Shown here one piece after another: positions 18,501 to 25,624 of a DNA stretch of 64,000 nucleotides. Every line of letters begins with the position of its first letter. Positions within the stretch are counted from its first letter, which is position 1. Location of the stretch: the NCBI RefSeq assembly GCF_004366715.1, contig NZ_SOQZ01000001.1, positions 372,001 through 436,000 of the forward strand, written 5' to 3'. The notes below the pieces were generated by a model. It was not told the DNA's origin, did not search any database, and saw only the letters and a list, made by a program, of their open reading frames with translations. The translations under genes and the position numbers were made by a program. The DNA comes from Meridianimaribacter flavus (GTDB lineage Bacteria > Bacteroidota > Bacteroidia > Flavobacteriales > Flavobacteriaceae).

Positions 18501-18959
18501 ATTGCTGGAGCAATTTCTAAGTTTACTTCAGAAGATATTAAAAAAATCGAGCAAAATGGTGTTTTAGATGTTGAAGTTAACGGAAAAAACATTACTTTAG
18601 AACTCGCTGATGTTGAGATAACATCTCAAGATATCGAAGGTTGGCTTGTTGCTAACGAAGGTGCTTTAACAGTAGCACTCGATGTTACACTTACTGATAA
18701 TTTACGAAGAGAAGGGATTGCTCGTGAGCTCGTAAACCGTATTCAAAATTTACGTAAAGATTCAGGCTTTGAAGTTACAGACAGAATTAATGTTGTACTT
18801 CAAAAAGATGATAATATTGTTAAAGCCATAGATACAAATCTTGAGTATATCAAAACAGAAACTTTAACCGAAGAACTTGAAATTATGGACACTGTAAACA
18901 ATGGTATAGAAATTGCTTTTGATGATGTAAATACCAAATTGTTTATTCAAAAACATTAG
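15555..18959 (+). CDS. ileS: Isoleucyl-tRNA synthetase, IleRS2 type with GxHH signature
   Basis: IleRS charges tRNA-Ile. The 1134 residues are longer than E. coli IleRS (938) and resemble the eukaryote-like IleRS2 class. Visible parts are the Rossmann core with AGWDTHGLPIELGVEKELG, an editing domain (FLAWTTTPWTLPSNTALTVG, then DGTGIVHTAPTFGADD) and KMSKRLGN at 682-689. The first signature motif reads GLPGVHHVLARAIKD: residues 57-60 are GVHH where most class I enzymes have HxGH, so the first and third positions are swapped. That change has been linked to very high mupirocin resistance in IleRS2. It is followed after 5 bases by a DksA-like gene. Confidence 0.97.
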   Translation: MSKKFPEYKGLDLPKVAEEIGNSWQENNVFEKSVTTRENAKPFVFFEGPPSANGLPGVHHVLARAIKDIFPRYKTMKGYQVKRKAGWDTHGLPIELGVEKELGITKEDIGKTISVEDYNAACRKAVMRYTDVWNDLTQKMGYWVDMDDPYITYEPKYMESVWWLLKQIYNKSLLYKGYTIQPYSPKAGTGLSSHELNQPGTYQDVTDTTVVAQFKANEASLPDFLQNEGTIHFLAWTTTPWTLPSNTALTVGPKIDYVLVETYNQYTFEPINVVLAKPLVNKQFDGKFKRVETKPELLEYTSGDKKIPYYVVKEFKGADLVGITYEQLLPYALPNDNPENAFRVIAGDFVTTEDGTGIVHTAPTFGADDALVAKQAKPEVPPMLVKDANGNLVPLVDLQGKFRPEMGEFAGKYVKNEYYNDGEAPEKSVDVELAIKLKTENKAFKVEKYKHSYPNCWRTDKPILYYPLDSWFIKVTDVKDRMFELNETINWKPKATGTGRFGNWLANANDWNLSRSRYWGIPLPIWRTEDGKEEICIGSVEELKAEMAKAVEAGVMKADIFADFEVGNNSEENYAKLDLHKNIVDEIVLVSPSGQPMKRESDLIDVWFDSGSMPYAQWHYPFENKEKIDNNTSFPADFIAEGVDQTRGWFYTLHAIGTMVFDSVAYKNVVSNGLVLDKNGQKMSKRLGNATDPFETLSTYGADATRWYMISNANPWDNLKFDVDGIEEVKRKFFGTLYNTYSFFSLYTNLDTFNYSEADIPLEERPELDRWILSELHTLIKKVDEFYAEYEPTKAARAISDFTQEYLSNWYVRLSRRRFWKGDYQTDKISAYQTLYTCMITLAKLGAPIAPFYMDKLYQDLTQVTQKENFESVHLAEFPKYDESFVDKSLERKMENAQTISSLVLSLRAKEKIKVRQPLQKIMIPVDSKQQKEEILAVADLIKHEVNIKEIELLSDASDILVKQIKPNFKALGPRFGKDMKFIAGAISKFTSEDIKKIEQNGVLDVEVNGKNITLELADVEITSQDIEGWLVANEGALTVALDVTLTDNLRREGIARELVNRIQNLRKDSGFEVTDRINVVLQKDDNIVKAIDTNLEYIKTETLTEELEIMDTVNNGIEIAFDDVNTKLFIQKH

Positions 18960-18964
18960 AGAAT

Positions 18965-19348
18965 ATGGCAGCAGAAACAAACGTAAGATACTCTGATAAA
19001 GATTTAGCAGAATTTAAAGCTTTAATACAAGAGAAAATAGATAAAGCAGAGCACGATTTAGAATTAATTAAAAGTGCTTATATGAATGACCTCAATAATG
19101 GTACTGATGATACCTCTCCAACGTTTAAAGCCTTTGAAGAAGGTAGTGAAACAATGAGTAAAGAGGCAAACTCACAGTTAGCTATTCGTCAGGAAAAATT
19201 CATTCGCGATTTAAAAAATGCTATTATTAGAATAGAAAATAAAACTTATGGCATTTGTCGTGTTACAGGAAAGCTTATCAATAAAGAACGTTTAAAGCTT
19301 GTGCCACATGCTACACTTAGTATTGAAGCTAAAAATATGCAACAATAA
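18965..19348 (+). CDS. DksA/TraR-family protein lacking the zinc cysteines
   Basis: DksA-type proteins bind the secondary channel of RNA polymerase. The 127 residues form a helical N-terminal part (about 10-90) and the C-terminal DksA segment KTYGICRVTGKLINKERL. In zinc forms this segment carries two CxxC pairs; here only Cys98 remains. The helical arms lack an obvious DxxDxA tip. The family is typical of Bacteroidota, where it commonly lies between ileS and lspA, as here (5 bases after ileS). A polymerase-binding role is family inference and the loss of zinc is read directly. Confidence 0.85.
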   Translation: MAAETNVRYSDKDLAEFKALIQEKIDKAEHDLELIKSAYMNDLNNGTDDTSPTFKAFEEGSETMSKEANSQLAIRQEKFIRDLKNAIIRIENKTYGICRVTGKLINKERLKLVPHATLSIEAKNMQQ

Positions 19349-19350
19349 CA

Positions 19351-19388
19351 TTCTCATAAAAGTGAGAACCTCGTGATATTGTAACGAG
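19351..19388 (+). other. Two tandem small hairpins after the DksA-like gene
   Basis: TTCTCA (19351-19356) pairs with TGAGAA (19363-19368), and CTCGT (19370-19374) pairs with ACGAG (19384-19388). They precede the terminator hairpin at 19408, giving three stems in 78 bases of the ileS/dksA 3' end. A role in mRNA stability is possible. Confidence 0.4.
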
Positions 19389-19407
19389 TTTAAGTAACTA
19401 TAATTAG

Positions 19408-19440
19408 CGTCTTGCTCATGGCAAGACGTTTTTATTTTTA
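19408..19440 (+). terminator. Rho-independent terminator between the DksA-like gene and lspA
   Basis: CGTCTTGC, a five-base loop and GCAAGACG form an 8-bp stem followed by TTTTTATTTTT. It separates the ileS unit from lspA, which has its own -7 box. Confidence 0.85.
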
Positions 19441-19454
19441 ATAAAATAATAGTT

Positions 19455-19462
19455 TATTTTTG
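19455..19462 (+). promoter_or_regulatory. -7 promoter box close to the lspA start
   Basis: TATTTTTG is an exact TAnnTTTG box ending 9 bases before the ATG at 19472. It overlaps an alternative in-frame TTG at 19460, which speaks against that earlier start. Confidence 0.5.
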
Positions 19463-19471
19463 CACCCAAAT

Positions 19472-20086
19472 ATGTCATTAAAAAAAGCAACACTCTTAAT
19501 AATTGTAATACTACTTATTGACCAAATAAGTAAAGTATACATTAAAACGAATTTTTCACTAACCGAAAGAGCAATAGTTTTTGATTGGTTTCAAATAGTA
19601 TTTGTTGAAAACGATGGAATGGCTTGGGGAACTAAACTCAGCGATTTTGTTACTTTTATTTCTGATAGAACAGCTAAACTTTGCCTAACACTTTTTAGAA
19701 TAGTAGCTGTTGTTGGTATTGGATATTGGTTAGTAACTTCGGTTAAAAAAAATGCGTCCAAAACACTAACCATTGCAGTTTCTTTAATATTTGCTGGTGC
19801 TTTAGGTAACATTATAGATTCAGTATTTTATGGTGTTTTATTTGATTCTAGCTCTAACCAAGTTGCTACATTTTTACCGCAAGATGGAGGCTACGATTCG
19901 TTATTTCATGGTAAGGTTGTAGACATGCTTCATTTTCCTATTTGGAAAGGTGTTTTACCTAATTGGATTCCGTTTTATGGCGGAAAGTACTTTACATTTT
20001 TTGAACCTGTTTTTAATATTGCTGATATGGCAATAAGTATTGGAATAGGAATTTTAATCTTCTTTAATAAAAAAGCGTTCAATTAA
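19472..20086 (+). CDS. lspA: Lipoprotein signal peptidase (signal peptidase II)
   Basis: LspA cleaves the signal peptide of diacylated prolipoproteins in the inner membrane; many lipoproteins are encoded in this window. The 204 residues have four hydrophobic segments and both catalytic aspartate motifs: GALGNIIDSVFYGV and FNIADMAISIGIG. An insertion between them (SSSNQVATFLPQDGGYDSLF) is typical of flavobacterial LspA. I chose the ATG at 19472 over TTG at 19460 because the -7 box covers the latter. It has its own promoter after the terminator and is followed by an OmpA-like gene 32 bases later. Confidence 0.95.
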   Translation: MSLKKATLLIIVILLIDQISKVYIKTNFSLTERAIVFDWFQIVFVENDGMAWGTKLSDFVTFISDRTAKLCLTLFRIVAVVGIGYWLVTSVKKNASKTLTIAVSLIFAGALGNIIDSVFYGVLFDSSSNQVATFLPQDGGYDSLFHGKVVDMLHFPIWKGVLPNWIPFYGGKYFTFFEPVFNIADMAISIGIGILIFFNKKAFN

Positions 20087-20118
20087 GCTTATATTAGTTT
20101 CTTAAAAATCATTCTTTT

Positions 20119-22005
20119 ATGAAGCTAAAACATTTTTTAAGTCTTTTTGTATTCGTTTATTTTGCTAGTACTTTACACTCCCAAAATTATTTCGGAATAC
20201 ATTTTCCTAATCAAGGCGAGCAACAAGTTTGTCAAAAGTTCAATCAGGCTTTTGTAAACAGACCTAAAGAATCAAAGTTTGCAATAAAACGTGAAAACTC
20301 TAATCTGTTTTTTGAAACCAATGATAAAGAATGGTTCAATGCTCTTTTTGCAAATATAACCGACGGAATTGCTATAGATATAGTAGATAAAGACCGTTAT
20401 GCTTGTAGTGTAGCATCAATTGAACAAGTGCAAATTAAAGGAACACTTTTGCCACCTGTATATGCTAAAAAACTAAAAGGAGGTCTTAAAAAAAGCAGCG
20501 AAACGTCGTATAGGGTTTTAGTAGGTCGTATTCCTGAAAACCTTATGAATAAAGAACTGGAGTTTAATATTCTCTTTTTAAGCGATAAAAACCTGTGTCA
20601 ATATTATGTAATTTATGATCTAGAATCTTATCCTTGGGATTTATTGGATATGGGAATGTACCTAGATTCTATCGCCTATAATGCAAAACAGATAAAAGCC
20701 AATGCTAAGGATGCTTACATTATAAAGAATAAAACTTTAAAATTTAAAATTCCTTTTGAAAAGAATAAATCAGAATACTCTCCTGAAGATATTAAACCTA
20801 TTTATGATTCACTTCGCTTAACCGATTATTACATAAAAACAATAAAAATAAAAGCTTATGCATCGGTTGAAGGTAGCTTGGAACGTAATATAGAGCTACA
20901 GCAACAGCGTGCTGCAAGTATTGCCAATGCACTACAATCGTTTCAAAAACCATCTATAAAAAATGACATTTCGTCTTCTGAGAATTGGGTGGAATTTCTA
21001 AATGCTATTGAAAATACCAAATACAGTGATTTAAAAGAGTTAAGTAAATCAGAAATTAAAGCAAAACTCGTTGGTAGTTTGTCTACTGAAATGGAACCAA
21101 TTTTAAAAAACCATCGAAAAGCTTTAGTGGAGTTGGAACTTGAAAAAAAGGACAAGTACAAAGATTTGAGTGGAACAGAATTGGTAAACAAGTTTAATAC
21201 AGCACTAACCCAAGACCAACTTGATGAGGCATTGCAAATTCAAAATTCGCTTTTCGAAAAATTAAAGAATAAAGAAGTTTCACCAGATCATATAGGTAAG
21301 CTTCAAGTACCAAATCAATTAAAATACCTTACATTTTTGAATAAAAATTCAGCAATGAAATATATGTTGGAAGAACCTCAAATAGTAATTGTTTATAACG
21401 AATTGCAACAGCTAGAAAAACTGTCGCCAAAAGACAAACGTGTAAAATATAACATTGCAGCTATTGAACTTAAGTTGTGGCGATATAAAGCAATGGATAT
21501 TGATAAAAACAAACTTAAAAGCAAAATAAATGCTTTAAAAACCTATGGTATTAATCAGGAACTAATCTCTAGAATGCTGGTGAATTATCATATTATTGAA
21601 GCTGAAAATTTAATGAGAAAACGCGATTATGCCAACAAGGACAAAGCTGTTTCGTATATTAAAAACAGTTATAAGAATTTTCATTTATCAGACTATGATT
21701 ATTTAAGTTTAGCGCAGTTTTTTAGCTATTACGCTAATACTGATATGGCTGTGGAACTTTTAAGCCCAAAAGCAAAAAGCATTGATATTGACGAAAACTT
21801 GCTGTTTTACTATTTGAATTTAACCATTATAAATCCTGAGCTTACACAAACATCAGATTATAGAACTATTATGCTAAATGCATTAAACATGAACAAAACA
21901 CGCTATTGTAAATTGTTTAATCCTTATGGTGAAGGTGGAGTTACATTTCAGCTGTTGGAAGATAGTTATTTAAGAACAACCTATTGTGAGAGTTGTGAAA
22001 ATTAA
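20119..22005 (+). CDS. Secreted protein with OmpA-like segment, envelope role likely
   Basis: The 628-residue protein has a signal peptide (LSLFVFVYFASTLHSQ). Around residues 240-280 it reads IKTIKIKAYASVEGSLERN followed by an ERA-like helix (LQQQRAASIANAL), which resembles the OmpA peptidoglycan-binding fold. The second half (about 380-600) is helical and TPR-like. A C-terminal pair of cysteines is seen (TTYCESC). I do not recognise a named family. Placement after lspA suggests the envelope. The following small membrane protein begins 14 bases on, so the two are probably cotranscribed. Confidence 0.7.
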   Translation: MKLKHFLSLFVFVYFASTLHSQNYFGIHFPNQGEQQVCQKFNQAFVNRPKESKFAIKRENSNLFFETNDKEWFNALFANITDGIAIDIVDKDRYACSVASIEQVQIKGTLLPPVYAKKLKGGLKKSSETSYRVLVGRIPENLMNKELEFNILFLSDKNLCQYYVIYDLESYPWDLLDMGMYLDSIAYNAKQIKANAKDAYIIKNKTLKFKIPFEKNKSEYSPEDIKPIYDSLRLTDYYIKTIKIKAYASVEGSLERNIELQQQRAASIANALQSFQKPSIKNDISSSENWVEFLNAIENTKYSDLKELSKSEIKAKLVGSLSTEMEPILKNHRKALVELELEKKDKYKDLSGTELVNKFNTALTQDQLDEALQIQNSLFEKLKNKEVSPDHIGKLQVPNQLKYLTFLNKNSAMKYMLEEPQIVIVYNELQQLEKLSPKDKRVKYNIAAIELKLWRYKAMDIDKNKLKSKINALKTYGINQELISRMLVNYHIIEAENLMRKRDYANKDKAVSYIKNSYKNFHLSDYDYLSLAQFFSYYANTDMAVELLSPKAKSIDIDENLLFYYLNLTIINPELTQTSDYRTIMLNALNMNKTRYCKLFNPYGEGGVTFQLLEDSYLRTTYCESCEN

Positions 22006-22019
22006 GAGTCATTAATGGT

Positions 22020-22679
22020 TTGAAAAAGTCTAAAGACATATTGATAATTATTTTTTTGGTTCTTGTAATTTCAGTTTTGATTTATTTGGTTAGCATGTTT
22101 TTTCATGTTCAAAAGAAATATCGCGAAATTCCAATTGAAAAAAATGAAGTTGTTAAAACGTCAAAATTAGATGTTAACTCTAGTTTAGTTGAATTTTTAA
22201 AAAGTCCAATAGATTTACAGAAATTTAAAAGCGACAAAAAGAGAAATGTCACAACAACAGTTACTAAAGGAATGAATTACTACTTCTCCCCAAAATTTAA
22301 AGATTCAATTTTTTATAAATACAATTTTATAACAGAAAAAGAAGGAGGTAAGATTGGAATTAATAAACTAGTTGTCTTTAAATATGGAGAAAGCAAACAC
22401 AAGTATGACGATTCAACAGAAATATTGATAGAGCTAAAGATTTCTAATAAAGATGTAAGTTTAAAGAAAGCAAACCTTGTTGGAACTACAAAAAAAGATA
22501 TAGAATCTAAATTTGGAAAAGATTATTTAGTCTTTGAAAAAGGAATAGTTTATTCTCACAAAGACAAAGTGTTAATGATTGAGTTTAACGATTCTATAGT
22601 TAATTCATTTAAGTATATAAGATTAAACACTAATGTAATTGATGACGAGTTAATCCGAAAAATTAAAGAGAGCAATTAA
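22020..22679 (+). CDS. Single-pass membrane protein of unknown function
   Basis: The 219 residues comprise a short basic N-terminus, one membrane segment (ILIIIFLVLVISVLIYLVSM) and a soluble Lys/Asp-rich domain. The start is TTG; the nearby ATG at 22015 meets TGA two codons on. No family is recognised. It follows the OmpA-like gene by 14 bases. Its last 17 bases overlap the end of the convergent cyclo-ligase gene, so the two mRNAs are complementary at their 3' ends. Confidence 0.65.
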   Translation: MKKSKDILIIIFLVLVISVLIYLVSMFFHVQKKYREIPIEKNEVVKTSKLDVNSSLVEFLKSPIDLQKFKSDKKRNVTTTVTKGMNYYFSPKFKDSIFYKYNFITEKEGGKIGINKLVVFKYGESKHKYDDSTEILIELKISNKDVSLKKANLVGTTKKDIESKFGKDYLVFEKGIVYSHKDKVLMIEFNDSIVNSFKYIRLNTNVIDDELIRKIKESN

Positions 22680-23238
22680 ACCTATATATGGTTTTAGGCG
22701 TCACGCAACAATCTAAAGTAACATCACTTTCATAAGTGTCTTCAATTTGGGTTTCTGCTTCAAAAAAAGACAGTCCAATTTTTAGTGTTTCAGGGTTACA
22801 TTGCGACAAGAATTTATCATAAAACCCTTTGCCATAACCTACACGATGACCTTGTTTATCAAAAGCTAAAAGCGGAACAAAAACAACATCTATTTTTTCC
22901 GAAGGAATTGCAATACCATCAACTGGTTCTGGTATATTATAATGGTTTTTCTTAATAACTGTTGCATCAGTTAATAGAAAATGAGTCATTTCATATGTGT
23001 TGAAATCACTTTTTGAAATCACTATGTTTTTATCTTTTCCTGAGAGGATGTTTAAAATAAAATCGGTATTGATTTCTTTTTGTTCTTCAATAGATAAAAA
23101 AATATGATAAAACGATTTGCCCCAAATATCTAATTGAAGTAACGCATTTGCAATTTGAAGACTCAAATCATCAACATCATCTAGTGTTAAAGCGTTGCGT
23201 TTTTGTTTATAAGTTGCTCTTAAGGTGGCTTTTTTCAC
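22663..23238 (-). CDS. 5-formyltetrahydrofolate cyclo-ligase
   Basis: This enzyme uses ATP to convert 5-formyl-THF to 5,10-methenyl-THF in folate metabolism. The 191 residues show the N-terminal [36 protein letters not shown] and the conserved GYGKGFYDKFL loop. The start is GTG at 23238; it lies 32 bases inside the upstream aspartoacylase-like gene, an unusually long overlap. The N-terminal Lys/Arg-rich segment is needed for the fold, which supports this start. It is the last gene of the rimK operon. Confidence 0.93.
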   Translation of the reverse strand: MKKATLRATYKQKRNALTLDDVDDLSLQIANALLQLDIWGKSFYHIFLSIEEQKEINTDFILNILSGKDKNIVISKSDFNTYEMTHFLLTDATVIKKNHYNIPEPVDGIAIPSEKIDVVFVPLLAFDKQGHRVGYGKGFYDKFLSQCNPETLKIGLSFFEAETQIEDTYESDVTLDCCVTPKTIYRFNCSL

Positions 23239-24217
23239 TTGAAGAGGGTTTTAATTTAGTGGTAATATGAAAAAGGGCATCACCTTGATATACAATAGGA
23301 GATTCATTAACATTAATAATATAACCCGAAAAAGAAGCTCTCACAAAGTGGTTGAATTTCCCATAAGGGTCAGTAATATTACCAATAATATCTCCTTTAG
23401 TCACTTCAGAGCTTATTTGAACTGAAGCTCTAAACATACCTGAAATATTTGCACGTTGCCAACGACTGTCTAAAATATAAACAGGATTGTTTTTAGGTTT
23501 AGACACCTTAAATTTTGTAGATAACATACCTAAATGATTTAAGACGCGTTTAGCTCCATTTACACCAGTATTGGTAATGTTGTTGTCAATATGATTAGAT
23601 TTTCCGCCTTCAAACAATAGTACAGGTTTACCATGTTTGCTCAACACGCTTCTAAACGATTTTTTAATGTTTTTTGAGTACAGTACAAAAGGTGCATTAA
23701 AAATGTTTGCTAGTAAATCGAGCTCAGGATTGTTTTTTACAATACGCATTTGAGGTGCATTAAAACGACCTGCTCCACCAGTATGAAAGTCGACTACAAA
23801 ATCTACATCAGGAATAACTTCGGTAACTAATTTATTGGCAACTCTACTGGCTAAAGAGCCTTTTTTTGTGCCTGGAAATACGCGGTTTAAATCTCTTCCG
23901 TCAGGGAACTCTCTGTTGAGATTAATAAACCCAAACACATTAATTACAGGTAGGCATACAATAGTTCCGCACTTAGGTTTATTGATGCCTTTTGCTATAA
24001 TTTGACGTACAATTTCAACACCATTAACTTCATCACCATGAATACCTGCGGTAAATAAAACTACAGGTCCAGGTTTTTTAGAGCGTTCAATAATTACAGG
24101 CACATCAACACTAGAGGAAGTATGTAAATTAGCAACACCAAAACTAAGTTCGCAGCTTTCGCCAACTTTAATATCGCGTCCTAAAATTGTTATAACTTTC
24201 CTCTGTTTGTAGGTCAT
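23207..24217 (-). CDS. Succinylglutamate desuccinylase/aspartoacylase-family zinc hydrolase
   Basis: The 336 residues contain the zinc ligands of this amidohydrolase-like carboxypeptidase fold: [11 protein letters not shown] (His60, Glu63) and DFHTGGAG (His145), with the substrate arginine region [18 protein letters not shown]-terminal beta domain includes the biotinyl-like [15 protein letters not shown]. Known relatives remove acyl groups from N-acyl amino acids. The start overlaps the rimK stop by 4 bases (ATGA). In this operon the substrate may be a glutamate tail added by RimK or an acylated peptide; that is inference. Confidence 0.88.
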   Translation of the reverse strand: MTYKQRKVITILGRDIKVGESCELSFGVANLHTSSSVDVPVIIERSKKPGPVVLFTAGIHGDEVNGVEIVRQIIAKGINKPKCGTIVCLPVINVFGFINLNREFPDGRDLNRVFPGTKKGSLASRVANKLVTEVIPDVDFVVDFHTGGAGRFNAPQMRIVKNNPELDLLANIFNAPFVLYSKNIKKSFRSVLSKHGKPVLLFEGGKSNHIDNNITNTGVNGAKRVLNHLGMLSTKFKVSKPKNNPVYILDSRWQRANISGMFRASVQISSEVTKGDIIGNITDPYGKFNHFVRASFSGYIINVNESPIVYQGDALFHITTKLKPSSSEKSHLKSNL

Positions 24218-25089
24218 GTTCTGTTTCTTTCTATATAAGTGATAATAGCTTTTGCTATATTTTTTCCAGTTGCACCTTCAATGCCTTCAAGTCCTGGAGT
24301 AGAGTTCACTTCTAATAACAAAGGTCCTCTTGCCGATTGCAGCATATCAACACCACAAACAGGTAATTTTAAAGCGCGAGATGCTTGCATTGCTAATCGT
24401 AGTTCAGCATCGTCTAGTTTTACTACTTCAGCAGTTCCACCTCTGTGTAAGTTAGACCTAAATTCGCCTTCTTTACCTTGGCGTTTCATGGCGCCAACCA
24501 CATGTCCATCAACAACTAAAGCTCTTAAATCGGCTCCTTTTGCTTCTTTAATAAACTCTTGAACAATAACTCTTGCTTGTAAACCATTAAAGGCCTCCAA
24601 CACTGATTCGGCAGCATTTTTTGTTTCAGCTAAAACAACTCCTAAACCTTGTGTACCTTCTAAAAGTTTAATAATTACAGGTGTTCCGCCAACATGTTCA
24701 ATAACTTCTTCAACGTCTCTAGAGTAGTTAGTGAAAACCGTTTTTGGCATACCAACACCAGCTTTACTTAGGCGTTGTAAACTGCGCAACTTATCTCTTG
24801 AACGTACAATGGCATCAGAGGTTACAGTTGTAAATACATTCATCATTTCAAACTGTCTTACCACAGCGCAACCGTAAAAGGTTACCGAAGTTCCAATTCG
24901 AGGAATGATAGCATCTACATAATCCAAATACCTATCTTTATAATAGATAGTTGGTTTTTCTTTTTCAATAATAATATCACATTTTAAAGGGTCAATAACT
25001 TCAACGATATGACCTCTTTTTTCTCCTTCATCGATTAATCGACGCGTTGAATACAAATGCGAATTTCTAGATAGAATGACAATGTTCAT
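24214..25089 (-). CDS. rimK: RimK-type ATP-grasp glutamate ligase
   Basis: RimK adds glutamate residues to the C-terminus of ribosomal protein S6. The 291 residues from [15 protein letters not shown] match RimK over the full length: [19 protein letters not shown] (ATP-grasp glycine loop), [32 protein letters not shown] and [15 protein letters not shown] with the metal-binding Glu/Asn. The longer reading from 25134 adds 15 residues not seen in relatives, so I start at 25089. The start lies 23 bases inside the retropepsin-like gene, implying translational coupling. The actual target protein here is not shown by the sequence. Confidence 0.92.
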   Translation of the reverse strand: MNIVILSRNSHLYSTRRLIDEGEKRGHIVEVIDPLKCDIIIEKEKPTIYYKDRYLDYVDAIIPRIGTSVTFYGCAVVRQFEMMNVFTTVTSDAIVRSRDKLRSLQRLSKAGVGMPKTVFTNYSRDVEEVIEHVGGTPVIIKLLEGTQGLGVVLAETKNAAESVLEAFNGLQARVIVQEFIKEAKGADLRALVVDGHVVGAMKRQGKEGEFRSNLHRGGTAEVVKLDDAELRLAMQASRALKLPVCGVDMLQSARGPLLLEVNSTPGLEGIEGATGKNIAKAIITYIERNRT

Positions 25090-25510
25090 GGATGCTGGTA
25101 TTGTATGATACATTTTGTTGATTAACGTCAACAAGAAATTTCTTGCTCAAAAACTGTCTGCCAATGAGTACAGGAAATTTCATATCATCTCTAGTGCTTA
25201 AAGTTAAGTTAATCTTATACGTTTTACCAAAAAATATAATGGTTGATTTTATTTTAAATCTATTTTCCTTAAAACCATTGCTGCTTTTTACGTCAGTACG
25301 AGTATAGCTGTCAAACACAACTTCTTTTCCGCTAAAATTAGGATGACCAGCACTGTAAAATGTGCAAAAAAGTTTGTTGTCTTTTTCAATAATTTTTGAA
25401 CAATGTATGGCAGAGGTGTAAGCACCTGTATCTATCTTAACATCAATGCTAAAAAGACCTAGCGTAGGAAAATCTACTCTGTCAATTCTACCAATAATTT
25501 GTTTTGTCAT
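25067..25510 (-). CDS. Retropepsin-like protease partner of RimK (PF05618 / RimB type)
   Basis: The 147-residue protein carries an aspartic-protease motif, [12 protein letters not shown] (Asp27-Thr-Gly-Ala), a second-half [18 protein letters not shown] and compact beta structure. This is the family once called ATP-dependent zinc protease, now grouped with retropepsins and called RimB in the pseudomonad rimABK cluster. It is first in a four-gene overlapping operon with rimK. A role in trimming RimK-added glutamates or modified S6 follows from work on RimB and is inferred here. One Asp motif per chain implies a homodimer. Confidence 0.88.
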   Translation of the reverse strand: MTKQIIGRIDRVDFPTLGLFSIDVKIDTGAYTSAIHCSKIIEKDNKLFCTFYSAGHPNFSGKEVVFDSYTRTDVKSSNGFKENRFKIKSTIIFFGKTYKINLTLSTRDDMKFPVLIGRQFLSKKFLVDVNQQNVSYNTSIHEHCHSI

Positions 25511-25611
25511 GTGTTTTTTTACGTTTTAAAAAAGTGGCGCAATGTAGTAAATAAGTTAATTCAAAAAATTTTAAAAATCATAAATTTTTCACGCTAAAAA
25601 ATTAAAATATT

Positions 25612-25619
25612 TACCTTTG
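25612..25619 (+). promoter_or_regulatory. -7 promoter box next to the uvrC start
   Basis: TACCTTTG, identical to the panD box, ends 5 bases before the uvrC ATG at 25625 and predicts a leaderless or nearly leaderless mRNA. Confidence 0.5.
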
Positions 25620-25624
25620 AAGTA

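Noticed and set aside
19460-19471. TTG start for lspA
   Set aside because: The TTG is the end of the -7 box, so it would not be on the mRNA if that promoter is used.
24239-24562. 107-codon plus-strand frame
   Set aside because: It is antisense to the well-conserved ATP-grasp part of rimK.
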